From Candidatus Eiseniibacteriota bacterium (GTDB taxonomy: Bacteria > Arandabacterota > Arandabacteria > Arandabacterales > Arandabacteraceae): a stretch of 8,560 bases of DNA. How positions within the stretch are numbered: the first letter of the stretch is position 1; each line of letters starts with the position of its first letter. The position numbers were made by a program, and so were the translations under genes. The stretch covers positions 1-8,560 of the forward strand of contig JAUXGG010000046.1 of NCBI GenBank assembly GCA_030622265.1, given 5' to 3'. The notes below the pieces were generated by a model. It was not told the DNA's origin. It saw nothing but the letters and a program-made list of their open reading frames with translations, and made no database searches. Below are positions 1 through 7,233 of the stretch, piece after piece.

Positions 1-2
1 CA

Positions 3-104
3 GTTGCAGGCGTTCCAGACCAGGAAAGTCTCGGCATGATAGTTGCAGATATCGGGTCGCTGTGTGTGCGGCTAACATTTCTCCGGCGTTCCCAAGGGGT
101 GTAG
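3..104 (+). CDS. C-terminal end of an upstream protein, possibly a minor pilin/pseudopilin (partial)
   Basis: The frame starting at base 3 is open from the left edge to a TAG at 102-104, giving about 33 residues that begin VAGVPDQESLG and end FLRRSQGV. The stop lies 4 bp before the pilM start, the tight spacing seen throughout this operon. The composition, with alternating hydrophobic residues in the segment IGSLCVRLTFL, looks like a real protein tail ending in a beta strand. Minor pilins and pseudopilins often end this way and often sit just upstream of pilM, but too little is visible to identify the family. A second frame (from base 2) is also open here, but it is rich in Arg and Cys and runs into pilM, so it is less convincing. 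The assignment as coding is moderate and the pilin idea is only an inference. Confidence 0.4.
   Translation, partial: VAGVPDQESLGMIVADIGSLCVRLTFLRRSQGV
94..100 (+). promoter_or_regulatory. Ribosome binding site of pilM
   Basis: The purine-rich run AAGGGGT ends 8 bp before the ATG at 109 and partly overlaps the end of the upstream reading frame. Similar AAGGGG/AGGGGG runs precede the pilP-like gene, the Ig-repeat gene and the barrel gene, so this is the usual Shine-Dalgarno form here. It supports the ATG at 109 as the pilM start. Confidence 0.6.
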
Positions 105-108
105 AAAA

Positions 109-1155
109 ATGCCACTAATTTCCAAAAAGCAGAAGACAAGAGTGGGTCTCGACGTGGGCAGCTATGCTGTAAAGGTCGTTGAGATGAAGGACACACCCAC
201 CGGAAGTGAGATTGTCAAGGTTGGACTCAAGAAGCTGCTTCCGGGTGCGATCGTGGATGGTGAACCCATGGACAGGGACGCCGTGATCTCCGCGATAAAA
301 GAGATCTACGAGGAGTACGACATAGTCAACAAGGAGACTTCCAGCGCCATATGCGGACGGTCCGTGATCATCAAGAAGATCAAGATGGAAGAGATGGACG
401 ACGAGACCGCAAGAGAAGTAATGACCCTGGAGGCCGAGCAGTATGTGCCCTTCGAAAAGGAGGAACTCTCAGTCGACTTCGAGATCCTCAGGCGAGGCAT
501 GGCAGGCAACACCATGGAAGTCCTGCTTGTCGCCGCCAAGAAGGACAAGGTGTTGTCTCATATTGCGCTGATCAAGGACGCGGGGCTGGTGCCATCTGCG
601 ATAGACGTGGACACCTTCGCTGTACAGAACGCGTTCGAACTCAACTATGAATACGAAGAGGGCAGGGTTTATGCCCTGATAGATATCGGCCTGAGCGCGA
701 CCAATATAGGGATCGTCAGGGACGGCATACCTCTCTTTAACAGGGATGTTCCCGTTGGCGGAGAGACCTTCGTCGAGGGCATGCAGAGAAAGCTGGGGAT
801 CACCTCGGAGGAGGCCAGGGCCGCTCTTGAAGGTGTTCCGGGCGCGAAGGCCGAAGGTGTTCTCGGGGCCATTGAATCGGTCGGGGAGGACCTGAGCATT
901 GCCATCGAGCGATCCTTCTCTTACCTGCGCTCCTCGGGAGAGGCCGAGATGGTCGATAAGATCTATCTCAGCGGGGGAGGAGCCCGCATCACCGGCCTCA
1001 AGGCATTCCTGGCCGAGAAACTGTCGATCGCAGTAGACATGAGCAATCCACTTAGAAATATCCAGTTTGATGAGGAAATCCTGGGCGCAGATCCGCTCAC
1101 GGTGGCGCCTTCGCTGATGGTGGCTATCGGGCTTGCGTCAAGACAAGGGAGCTAG
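109..1155 (+). CDS. pilM: Type IV pilus assembly protein PilM (actin-like ATPase)
   Basis: PilM is a cytoplasmic FtsA/actin-like protein that binds ATP and docks on the N-terminal tail of PilN, linking the inner-membrane PilNO complex to the cytoplasmic motor. The 348-residue length is normal for the family. Visible motifs are the phosphate-1 loop VGLDVGSYAVKVVEM (residues 12-26), the PilM-typical stretch LEAEQYVPFEKEEL (107-120), the phosphate-2 segment IDIGLSATNIGIV (191-203) and the adenosine motif IYLSGGGARITGL (285-297). There is no signal peptide or membrane segment, as expected. The ATG at 109 has a good ribosome binding site and places the first beta strand directly after a short basic tail. 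It is the first complete gene of the pilMNOPQ run, and its stop lies 3 bp before pilN. Confidence 0.96.
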   Translation: MPLISKKQKTRVGLDVGSYAVKVVEMKDTPTGSEIVKVGLKKLLPGAIVDGEPMDRDAVISAIKEIYEEYDIVNKETSSAICGRSVIIKKIKMEEMDDETAREVMTLEAEQYVPFEKEELSVDFEILRRGMAGNTMEVLLVAAKKDKVLSHIALIKDAGLVPSAIDVDTFAVQNAFELNYEYEEGRVYALIDIGLSATNIGIVRDGIPLFNRDVPVGGETFVEGMQRKLGITSEEARAALEGVPGAKAEGVLGAIESVGEDLSIAIERSFSYLRSSGEAEMVDKIYLSGGGARITGLKAFLAEKLSIAVDMSNPLRNIQFDEEILGADPLTVAPSLMVAIGLASRQGS

Positions 1156-1158
1156 CTT

Positions 1159-1728
1159 ATGGTCAGAATAAACCTTCTGCCTAGAGAGGAAAAACCCTCA
1201 AAGTCGGCACAGCTATGGGGAAGGATCTTCATGTGGTCCCTCATAGCAGCCGTCATCGTCATGGTGGTGGGCCTGGGCCTCCACTTCATGCGGTCACGCG
1301 AGATCTCCACGCTCAAGTATGACGTCGAGCAGACCAGGGTGGAGCAGGACAAATACAGGCGCGAGGCTGCAATGGTGACGGAGTTGACTGAGAAGCGCAG
1401 GCTGATCGCGCAGAGAATCGGCGTGATCGAGGGCCTGGACAGGGACCGGTATCTGCGGGTTCAGTTCCTTGAGGATGTTGCGCGGAGCGTGCCGGAGTAC
1501 GTCTGGCTTGAATCGTTCAGTGAAGTCTCGGGGAACGTATCGATGAGGGGGAATGCCTTTTCAAACCTGGCAATCTCACGATTCATGGACTCTCTCGAGG
1601 CGAAAGCCAGTGTGGATTCTGTTTATCTGCGCGTGATCCGGAGGGACCAGGTGGACGACACTCCAGTTCTCAATTTCGAGGTCGGCTACCAGTTGACTCC
1701 TAACGGGAAGGAAGCGGAGAGCTCATGA
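1159..1728 (+). CDS. pilN: Type IV pilus assembly protein PilN
   Basis: PilN is a bitopic inner-membrane protein whose cytoplasmic tail inserts into PilM and whose periplasmic part pairs with PilO. The N-terminus reads MVRINLLPRE, the conserved INLLP motif known to contact PilM. A single membrane helix spans about residues 22-43, followed by a charged coiled-coil stretch (about 46-90) and a C-terminal ferredoxin-like fold (about 98-180) containing VPEYVWLESF (111-120) and a VSMRGNA segment typical of the Fimbrial assembly PilN family. The length (189 residues) is normal. AAGGGA at 1145-1150 serves as ribosome binding site, overlapping the end of pilM. The stop codon overlaps the pilO start in an ATGA arrangement, which indicates translational coupling. 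Confidence 0.95.
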   Translation: MVRINLLPREEKPSKSAQLWGRIFMWSLIAAVIVMVVGLGLHFMRSREISTLKYDVEQTRVEQDKYRREAAMVTELTEKRRLIAQRIGVIEGLDRDRYLRVQFLEDVARSVPEYVWLESFSEVSGNVSMRGNAFSNLAISRFMDSLEAKASVDSVYLRVIRRDQVDDTPVLNFEVGYQLTPNGKEAESS

Positions 1729-2333
1729 ACGTCAAAGATACCAAAGTCCAGAAAGGCATCGTCGGCATCATAGTGGTAATCGCGCTGGTCTGGCTGATCT
1801 TCTTCACGAATTACCTTCCTTTCTCGACCGGGCGCACATCGCGGCAGGTGACCGAGCTTCGTGAAGAGCTTCAGGTAGTCGCAGGCGAACTTCAGAGACT
1901 GGAATCGGCGGTCAAGAGCCTTCCACAGATCGAGCGGGAACTCGAGACGCTCGTGAAGAAGTGGGACGTGCTCCGGGGCCTCCTTCCCAGGGAGAGCGAA
2001 ATAAGCACGCTCCTCACCAATGTCACTACCGCGGGCATGAAATCCGGCGTCCAGTTCACGCTGTTTGAGCCGGGGCTGCCCGAACCCTACGATCTCTATA
2101 CCAAGTACCCGATCAGAGTCTCGGTGACCGGTGGATACCACCAGGTCGGCAGATTCTTAGACAATATGTGCAACATGGAACGCCTCGTCGGTATCTCCGA
2201 CATCGGACTGCGGCAGCTTTCCGACAAAGAAGCCGCGGGGACTGTAGAGGCTTCCGCAACCATATCCGCTTTCGCTTACAGAGATCAGCCCGACGTGCCG
2301 GTTGGCGCCCAGGGTGCTCAGGCGAATGAGTGA
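1725..2333 (+). CDS. pilO: Type IV pilus assembly protein PilO
   Basis: PilO is the inner-membrane partner of PilN and helps hold PilP and the secretin in line with the pilus base. The 202-residue protein has a short cytoplasmic tail, one membrane helix (about residues 11-30), a heptad-rich coiled coil (about 37-80) and a PilO-type ferredoxin-like domain (about 85-185). Family hallmarks are LLPRESEISTLLTNV (86-100), FTLFEPG (111-117) and the strand-helix segment VSVTGGYHQVGRFLDNM (132-148), followed by RLVGISDIGL (153-162). The C-terminal tail, rich in Ala, Gln and Gly, looks disordered. The ATG overlaps the pilN stop (ATGA). A 25-bp gap separates it from the next gene. Confidence 0.95.
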   Translation: MNVKDTKVQKGIVGIIVVIALVWLIFFTNYLPFSTGRTSRQVTELREELQVVAGELQRLESAVKSLPQIERELETLVKKWDVLRGLLPRESEISTLLTNVTTAGMKSGVQFTLFEPGLPEPYDLYTKYPIRVSVTGGYHQVGRFLDNMCNMERLVGISDIGLRQLSDKEAAGTVEASATISAFAYRDQPDVPVGAQGAQANE

Positions 2334-2358
2334 CGGCAATCTGAAGGGGTAAGGCCAA

Positions 2359-3090
2359 ATGCCAGCAGATGCGAAAGATGTGCTCAAGTTTTTCCGGGGT
2401 AAGCGGATGATTGCCCTTTTAGCTGTCGTGGGCGTCGCTGCTTTCCTCGTGTTGGGAGGGCACCGGAAGGCTATTGGTTTCGCCGTCGACGAGATGGCGG
2501 GCTTCCTTCTGGGTGCAGGCGACCTCAAGGATGAGGGGCTGGCCGAAGGCGGTGGGGCCCATGAGTACGCCGCCAGTGAGCGGCCATCGGAAGGCGGTCT
2601 CCTGTCCGGAGGGAGTATCCTCAGCCAGGTAGGCCCGTCTGAAGCTGTGGCCGCGCCGGTGGAAGAGGAAGCGCCGATTGAAGATGAGCCGGTGCTGGCC
2701 CAGGCGACCGCTGATCCGCCTATGGAGGATGAGCAGGCCGCTCGGGAGAGTGCGGGCCAGGCCAGTGCGGCGGCCAGGAAGACCGGACACAGGTACACCG
2801 CCGGTTTCCTCAGGGATCCCTTCCGGTCTCTGGTATCGGACGAGGAGGGCAGGGCAGGCAGACTGCTCGAGGTCTCGTCCGCGATAATGGTTGGTTCTGT
2901 GTGGGGCGAGTCCGGGATTATCGCGCTTCTCGAAGATGATCCCGGCAGGAGCTTCGCGCTGAAGGTAGGCGATAGAGTGGTCAATGGTCGTGTTGTTTCT
3001 GTGACCCCGGCAACGGTCACTTTCTCAATCACGGTCTTCGGTTTGACCAGGTCAGTCACTTTGGAACTTGCAGAAGAGGGTGAATGGTAA
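2359..3090 (+). CDS. pilP: PilP-like pilus assembly protein with an N-terminal membrane anchor
   Basis: PilP normally is an inner-membrane lipoprotein that connects PilNO to the N0 domain of the secretin. The C-terminal part fits this family: a DPFRSL motif (residues 153-158) and a small beta domain (about 168-238) with the pattern LKVGDRVVNGRVVSVTPATV (201-220), the usual G-D-x-V turn followed by a V-x-x-I/V strand. The gene order, between pilO and pilQ, supports the call. Unlike classical PilP there is no lipobox cysteine. Instead a hydrophobic helix (about 17-33) follows a basic start, so it is probably bitopic. A long low-complexity linker rich in Glu, Ala, Pro and Gly (about 55-145) separates anchor and domain. 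At 243 residues it is longer than typical PilP (about 170-180). The domain assignment rests on pattern and position only. Confidence 0.78.
   Translation: MPADAKDVLKFFRGKRMIALLAVVGVAAFLVLGGHRKAIGFAVDEMAGFLLGAGDLKDEGLAEGGGAHEYAASERPSEGGLLSGGSILSQVGPSEAVAAPVEEEAPIEDEPVLAQATADPPMEDEQAARESAGQASAAARKTGHRYTAGFLRDPFRSLVSDEEGRAGRLLEVSSAIMVGSVWGESGIIALLEDDPGRSFALKVGDRVVNGRVVSVTPATVTFSITVFGLTRSVTLELAEEGEW
3075..3080 (+). promoter_or_regulatory. Ribosome binding site that decides the pilQ start
   Basis: AGAGGG lies inside the end of the pilP-like gene. It is 9 bp from the ATG at 3090 but only 3 bp from the in-frame ATG at 3084. The spacing favours initiation at 3090, where the ATG shares its A with the upstream TAA stop (TAATG), a classic coupled start. 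Confidence 0.55.
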
Positions 3091-4388
3091 TGGAAAGAAT
3101 GAAACTCTCAAAGGCTGTAGGGGTGTTCCTGGTAGTAGGTTTGAGTGTTCTTGTGAACGGGGTCTGCCTCGGAGCGATCCCGGAACGGGAACCTATTTCC
3201 ATGGACTTTCAGTACGCCGACATCAACACGGTTCTCCGCAGCTTCTCGGTGTATACGGACAAGAACATCATTGCCGGTCCGGAAGTAGAGGGTCCTGTTA
3301 CCGTTCATCTTGAAGACGTCCCCTGGAGGGACGCCCTTGATATCGTCCTCAGGGCGAACGGCTACGCGGCCCAGGAAGAAGAAGGCGTCATAAGGGTGGG
3401 CCTCTGGGACCAGTTCCTTAACGAGGAGATCACGCTCAATGAGGCCGAGAGAAAGCGGGAGGACCTCATACCGCTTACGACCAGGGTCGTGGACGTCAGC
3501 TTCGCGCAGGCCTATGAAATTGTCAGGCCGCTTGAGGGTATCTTGAGCAGGCGGGGCGTACTCGAGGTCGATGACAGGACGAACGCGGTAATCATCAACG
3601 ACATCCCGGACAAGGTCGAGGAAATCGCAAATCTGATACTGAAGCTTGATGAAGAGACCCAGCAGGTCGAGATTGCCACCAGGCTGGTGGACGTGGACTT
3701 CAGGGCCACCAGGGAGCTCGGTATCGACTGGACGGCCATGAATGTGACCATCCCCGGAATCGATGGGATCTACGCCGCGACGGTGGACGCTACGGGCCAG
3801 ATCAAGGGTGATGTGGGCGGCAGTGACGCCACGGTCGCCGAACCCAAGGCCGAACTTGACATCGGCCATATCATAGGTCCCAACGGCTCCTTCGAGGCGA
3901 CCATCCACGCGCTGGAGAGGGAGAACAAGGCATCGATTATCTCCAATCCCACGATTACGACGCTTAATAACAGGGAAGCATTGATCATAGTCGGTAAGAA
4001 GATACCTCTTATCGTGAGCGATGAGGCCGGCAACCCGATCACGCAGCTGACCACGGTCGGCATCCAGATGCGGGTCGTGCCTCATATCAACAGCGAGACC
4101 GGCGAGATCACCCTGGACATCCACACCGAGGTCAGTGACCTTTCGTCACAGGCGACGGTGCAGGGGGGTATCATTATCGTCACCGCCGAAGCCGACACCC
4201 GGGTGATGGTCAGAGACAATGAGACCGCCGTTATCGGTGGTCTGATAAGAGATAATGAGGGTTACTATGATGCCGGAGTGCCAGTGCTCCGGAGCCTACC
4301 TCTGTTCGGAAGGCTCTTCGGTTCCAAGACCAATGTCGCGGAGAAGCGAGAGCTCTTGATCTTTGTCACTCCTAAGTTAGTCGACTGA
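3090..4388 (+). CDS. pilQ: Type IV pilus outer-membrane secretin PilQ (compact form)
   Basis: PilQ forms the multimeric outer-membrane channel for the pilus. With the start at 3090 the protein has 432 residues: a signal peptide (about 1-29), an N0/STN domain (about 35-104, with ISMDFQYADINTVLRSFS at 36-53), an N1/KH-like domain (about 126-190, with DDRTNAVIINDIPDKVEEI at 161-179) and a complete secretin beta-domain (about 192-432). The beta-domain carries SIISNPTITTLNNREALI (282-299) and the C-terminal signature VPVLRSLPLFGRLFGSK (397-413), ending in ELLIFVTPKLVD. No peptidoglycan-binding AMIN domain is present and only one N1 domain is seen, so it is shorter than typical proteobacterial PilQ (about 600-900 residues). 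An in-frame ATG at 3084 would add two residues. The start overlaps the upstream stop, and 22 bp separate its stop from the next gene. Confidence 0.94.
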   Translation: MERMKLSKAVGVFLVVGLSVLVNGVCLGAIPEREPISMDFQYADINTVLRSFSVYTDKNIIAGPEVEGPVTVHLEDVPWRDALDIVLRANGYAAQEEEGVIRVGLWDQFLNEEITLNEAERKREDLIPLTTRVVDVSFAQAYEIVRPLEGILSRRGVLEVDDRTNAVIINDIPDKVEEIANLILKLDEETQQVEIATRLVDVDFRATRELGIDWTAMNVTIPGIDGIYAATVDATGQIKGDVGGSDATVAEPKAELDIGHIIGPNGSFEATIHALERENKASIISNPTITTLNNREALIIVGKKIPLIVSDEAGNPITQLTTVGIQMRVVPHINSETGEITLDIHTEVSDLSSQATVQGGIIIVTAEADTRVMVRDNETAVIGGLIRDNEGYYDAGVPVLRSLPLFGRLFGSKTNVAEKRELLIFVTPKLVD

Positions 4389-4397
4389 AAGGTGATT

Positions 4398-4402
4398 GGG
4401 GG
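4398..4402 (+). promoter_or_regulatory. Ribosome binding site of the Ig-repeat gene
   Basis: A GGGGG run lies 8 bp before the ATG at 4411. The alternative in-frame TTG at 4396 has only a GGTGA directly in front of it with almost no spacing. The ATG at 4411 also begins directly with a basic n-region (MTSRKRR) followed by a hydrophobic core, as expected for an exported protein. Confidence 0.5.
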
Positions 4403-4410
4403 TATTTGAG

Positions 4411-7227
4411 ATGACTTCAAGAAAGCGCAGGGTCCTGGCTCTGGCGGTACTTGCCGCCACTTTCATCTGCCTCCAGTGTGCAGAGAAGGAAGGCCCGGTG
4501 ACACCGATCCTGGAGACTGACCCGCCTCAGTACACGATAATGATATCCGCCTCCCCGGCGAGAATCGAGCCCGGTGAGCAGTCAGATATCGTTGCAGCGG
4601 TTGAGGACTTTGACGGCGACCCGGTTGAGGGATATGATCTCGAGTTCTCGGTCGATTTCGGTAGCGTGGCAGGTTCTGCTACCACCAATGAAGACGGTGT
4701 GGCGACCGTGAAGTACACGGCGCCCGGCTCCACCGGAATGGCCAATATCACGGCCTCCGGTGAAGATGCCATCCCCAAGACCACGAGTATACAGGTGGGC
4801 GAGGGAGCACTCCTGGCGCCATTCAGCATGCTGGCCGACGGCATGACGCAGGCCGAGATCGGCCTTGAGATCACAGACTCGGACGGCGAGCCGGTAACGG
4901 GTATCATAGTCACGTTCTCCACCGACCGCGGGATGGTATACCCGACCACGGTCGCGACCGGCACCGACGGCGTCGCGAAGACCACCTTGACAAGTGTGGC
5001 CAGCGGAGAGGACATCCTTGCCACGTTAAGCGCCGAGGCCACGGTTGAAGACATGGAGATCTCGGAAACCGCGAGTGTCTGGATGCGTGGCGTGACCGTC
5101 ATGGTGGACGCAAGCCCGGACGAGATCCCGGCGGATGGAACGTCGACCTGCATTGTTGTTGTGAGGGTGAGTGAGACCACATTGGGTTATCCGGTGGCCA
5201 AGGCCGAGGTCGCATTCAGTACCACCCTCGGCGCGATAGGCGCCTCGACCATAACCGACGCCGATGGCTACGGCAGCGTTAATCTGCTGAGCGGGACCGT
5301 CGCGGGAGTGGCGGAGATCACCGCAAACTACGGTGTCCTGAGTGATGCGACCAGCGTGATCTTCGGGGAATTGAACCTCTCGGTGTTCGCGACTCTGCCC
5401 AAGATGGTGGCCGACGGCATTTCCCAGCAGTGGGTCATCGCGACCCTTCTGACCGAGGACAACAACCCGGTCACGGGCGTTGATGTCGAGTTCTCGACCA
5501 CCCAGGGGATAATCACCGGCAGTGTAAGGACCGACTGTGGCGGTATGGCCGGGGCATTGCTTACGAGCACCATCTATGCGGTAACCGCTCAGGTGACGGC
5601 ATCGTTTACCGATGAAGAAGCTTCGGCTACCGTCGAGTTTGAGAATCCGGTTGTGACTCTCAAGGCGTCTCCGGTCACCATCACGGCACTGCCATCCAAT
5701 GCAAGCCAGATAACTGCATATGTATCGTTCTCGGATGGTTCTCCGGTACCGGGGGGAACGCCGGTATTCTTCTCGACCACGGAAGGCGCCATCGGCTCAC
5801 CCGGGCAGACTGAGTCCGGCATGGCCACGACCGACTTAAGACCGACCGGTGTGGCCAGCTCTGAGGTAACCGTGAGGGCGCAGGTAGGCAACTCGGTCAA
5901 GAGCACGGATCTTATGTTCACGGCCGACGACCCCGCAGTGGTCTTTGCAGAAGCCATGCCTGAGACCGTACCGGGTGATGGCAGTTCCTTCTCGACCATC
6001 ATTGCCGAGGTCACCGACTTGTTCGGTAACCCGGTGGAGGATGGGACCGTAATAGATTTCTATGTTACCAGCGGCAAGGGCATCGTGACTCCGAGCGCCC
6101 TGACCGCATCGGGAATCGCTACCGCGCAGTTTGTAGCCAGCGGAGGCGGGGCCCTCGCAACCGTCACCGTGGGCTGCAAGGACTTCTGCTCTGTTTCGGG
6201 CAATGTCGCGATTGCGATTGAGTCGGGCGCGGCGGGGGCCATCGTCGCCGATCCGGATGTATCCTGGATCGCCGTGGCCGGGACTAACGATAACTCTCAA
6301 GTCACTGTGTTTGCCCGCGTGTACGATTCAGCCCGGAACCCGGTAAGCGACGGCACCGAGGTGAGTTTCGAGATAGAAGCCGGCCCGGGTGGCGGCGAGT
6401 ACCTCGACAGCCCCGCGTCGGGCTATGGGCCGGTAACACGGCAGACTTCGGGTGGTGCAACGTCCATAACCGTTAACAGCGGAACGAAGCCCGGGACCAT
6501 GCTTATGTCGATATTATCTCCGGGCGCTCCCTCGACCGGCTGCAAGACTGGAATCTCCGCCGGCGATCCGGATTCTCTCATCATCAGTCTGGGCAAAGTC
6601 GTGTCCAATGGCGACGGTACCTATACGCTCGCGGTATCCGCGATCGTAAGAGATGCATACAATAACCCTGTCGAAAACGGTACGGCAGTGTACTTCACGC
6701 TGGACAGGTCGGACATAGGGTTCATCAACCCCGAGACCTACACGGGTAACGGTTACCCGTGCTCCGAGCTCGAGGGGGACCCCATAAAGGGCATCACCAG
6801 GGCGTGCCTGACATTTCCGACCGAGTCCATATTCGAAGCTGTGACCATTATCGCGAGCTCCATGGGTGGAGGTACCGGTGATGAAATGGTGATAAGCCAG
6901 TTGCCAAGTTATCTTCCAATAGTAGATGGCTCGATTTCCATGGAAGCCTACCCGGCGTCAATCAGCGGTGCGACCGGAGGTATGGTGACCATACATGTGA
7001 CGGTCTGGGACCACTACGGCCTCATTCCTGTGGACAAAGCGGGCATCGGCTTTGCCCTGGAGGGGTCGGGATTCGTAACTCCGACCACCACGATAACCGA
7101 CGAAACAGGGTCTGCCACGGCGACTCTTACCATACCGGCCGGGACCGAGGAAGGTGTTACCAAGGTCAAAGCCTGGGTGTGGATGAGTGATATAGAAGGC
7201 GATATCGACATAACCATAACTCCTTAA
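4411..7227 (+). CDS. Large exported protein with nine Ig-like (Big_1/invasin-type) domains, probable surface or periplasmic lipoprotein
   Basis: The 938-residue product starts with a signal sequence (MTSRKRR, then a hydrophobic core to about residue 19) and two cysteines, C20 and C23, followed by AEKEGPVTP. This looks like a lipoprotein start, although neither cysteine has a textbook lipobox. From residue 41 to the end I count nine Ig-like domains, beginning near residues 41, 131, 228, 321, 413, 508, 607, 719 and 831. Each repeats the pattern D-x-x-G-x-P-V, then V-x-F-S-T-x-x-G, then T-x-x-x-G-x-A, which is the bacterial Ig-like group 1 (invasin/intimin) signature. Repeats 1-6 are about 90-100 residues, repeats 7-9 about 108-112 with insertions. 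No transmembrane barrel, LysM, enzyme or sortase motif is visible. The gene lies 22 bp after pilQ and 22 bp before a barrel gene, so it is co-transcribed. A role as a pilus-linked adhesin, stalk or secretin accessory is inference. The C-terminus is another Ig domain, with no extra tip domain. Confidence 0.87.
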   Translation: MTSRKRRVLALAVLAATFICLQCAEKEGPVTPILETDPPQYTIMISASPARIEPGEQSDIVAAVEDFDGDPVEGYDLEFSVDFGSVAGSATTNEDGVATVKYTAPGSTGMANITASGEDAIPKTTSIQVGEGALLAPFSMLADGMTQAEIGLEITDSDGEPVTGIIVTFSTDRGMVYPTTVATGTDGVAKTTLTSVASGEDILATLSAEATVEDMEISETASVWMRGVTVMVDASPDEIPADGTSTCIVVVRVSETTLGYPVAKAEVAFSTTLGAIGASTITDADGYGSVNLLSGTVAGVAEITANYGVLSDATSVIFGELNLSVFATLPKMVADGISQQWVIATLLTEDNNPVTGVDVEFSTTQGIITGSVRTDCGGMAGALLTSTIYAVTAQVTASFTDEEASATVEFENPVVTLKASPVTITALPSNASQITAYVSFSDGSPVPGGTPVFFSTTEGAIGSPGQTESGMATTDLRPTGVASSEVTVRAQVGNSVKSTDLMFTADDPAVVFAEAMPETVPGDGSSFSTIIAEVTDLFGNPVEDGTVIDFYVTSGKGIVTPSALTASGIATAQFVASGGGALATVTVGCKDFCSVSGNVAIAIESGAAGAIVADPDVSWIAVAGTNDNSQVTVFARVYDSARNPVSDGTEVSFEIEAGPGGGEYLDSPASGYGPVTRQTSGGATSITVNSGTKPGTMLMSILSPGAPSTGCKTGISAGDPDSLIISLGKVVSNGDGTYTLAVSAIVRDAYNNPVENGTAVYFTLDRSDIGFINPETYTGNGYPCSELEGDPIKGITRACLTFPTESIFEAVTIIASSMGGGTGDEMVISQLPSYLPIVDGSISMEAYPASISGATGGMVTIHVTVWDHYGLIPVDKAGIGFALEGSGFVTPTTTITDETGSATATLTIPAGTEEGVTKVKAWVWMSDIEGDIDITITP
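4531..7224 (+). repeat. Array of nine diverged Ig-like domain repeats (protein level)
   Basis: The strand motif V-x-F-S-T (or a variant) recurs with its codons starting at 4642, 4912, 5212, 5488, 5767, 6055, 6361, 6688 and 7048. The period is 270-306 bp for the first seven copies and rises to 327-360 bp for the last two. Copies 2-5 are the most alike at the protein level (FSTDRG, FSTTLG, FSTTQG, FSTTEG), and the last three are clearly diverged. At the DNA level the copies differ widely, so this is an old array rather than a recent tandem duplication. Confidence 0.8.
6742..6760. repeat. 19-bp near-perfect palindrome inside the Ig-repeat gene
   Basis: ACGGGTAAC and its exact reverse complement GTTACCCGT flank a single central G, giving 9-bp arms. 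It lies inside the region encoding YTGNGYPCS in the eighth Ig repeat. It could be chance or a protein-binding or structured-RNA site, and nothing else supports a function. Confidence 0.3.
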
Positions 7228-7233
7228 CCGACA

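Noticed and set aside
43..78. Possible promoter before pilM (TTGCAG and TAACAT)
   Set aside because: The spacer would be 24 bp, each box is imperfect, and the region is probably the coding end of an upstream co-transcribed gene.
2157..3059. 300-codon open frame on the minus strand opposite the end of pilO and the pilP-like gene
   Set aside because: Its product is low-complexity (rich in Ser, Pro, Ala and Arg) with no recognisable domain. It lies opposite a well-supported gene and mirrors that gene's GC-rich codon positions.
3108..4124. 338-codon open frame on the minus strand opposite pilQ
   Set aside because: It is antisense to a secretin with clear family motifs. The product is rich in Asp, His, Val and Arg in a pattern typical of reverse-complemented GC-rich genes, and has no domain.
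109..4388. Reading the cluster as a type II secretion (Gsp) locus rather than a pilus locus
   Set aside because: PilM and PilN are separate proteins with the INLLPRE docking motif, the PilO domain is typical and the order is pilMNOPQ. Only the membrane-anchored PilP-like protein hints at GspC.
4396..4410. TTG start at 4396 for the Ig-repeat protein
   Set aside because: It would put MGVFE before the basic signal-peptide start and has no properly spaced ribosome binding site. The ATG at 4411 fits better.
5836..6300. Minus-strand and overlapping frames across the Ig-repeat gene
   Set aside because: They are shadow frames of the continuous plus-strand repeat protein, with no domain and no consistent ribosome binding site.
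4531..7224. CRISPR-like or recent tandem DNA repeat
   Set aside because: The periodicity is at protein level only, with unit lengths of 270-360 bp and strongly diverged DNA.
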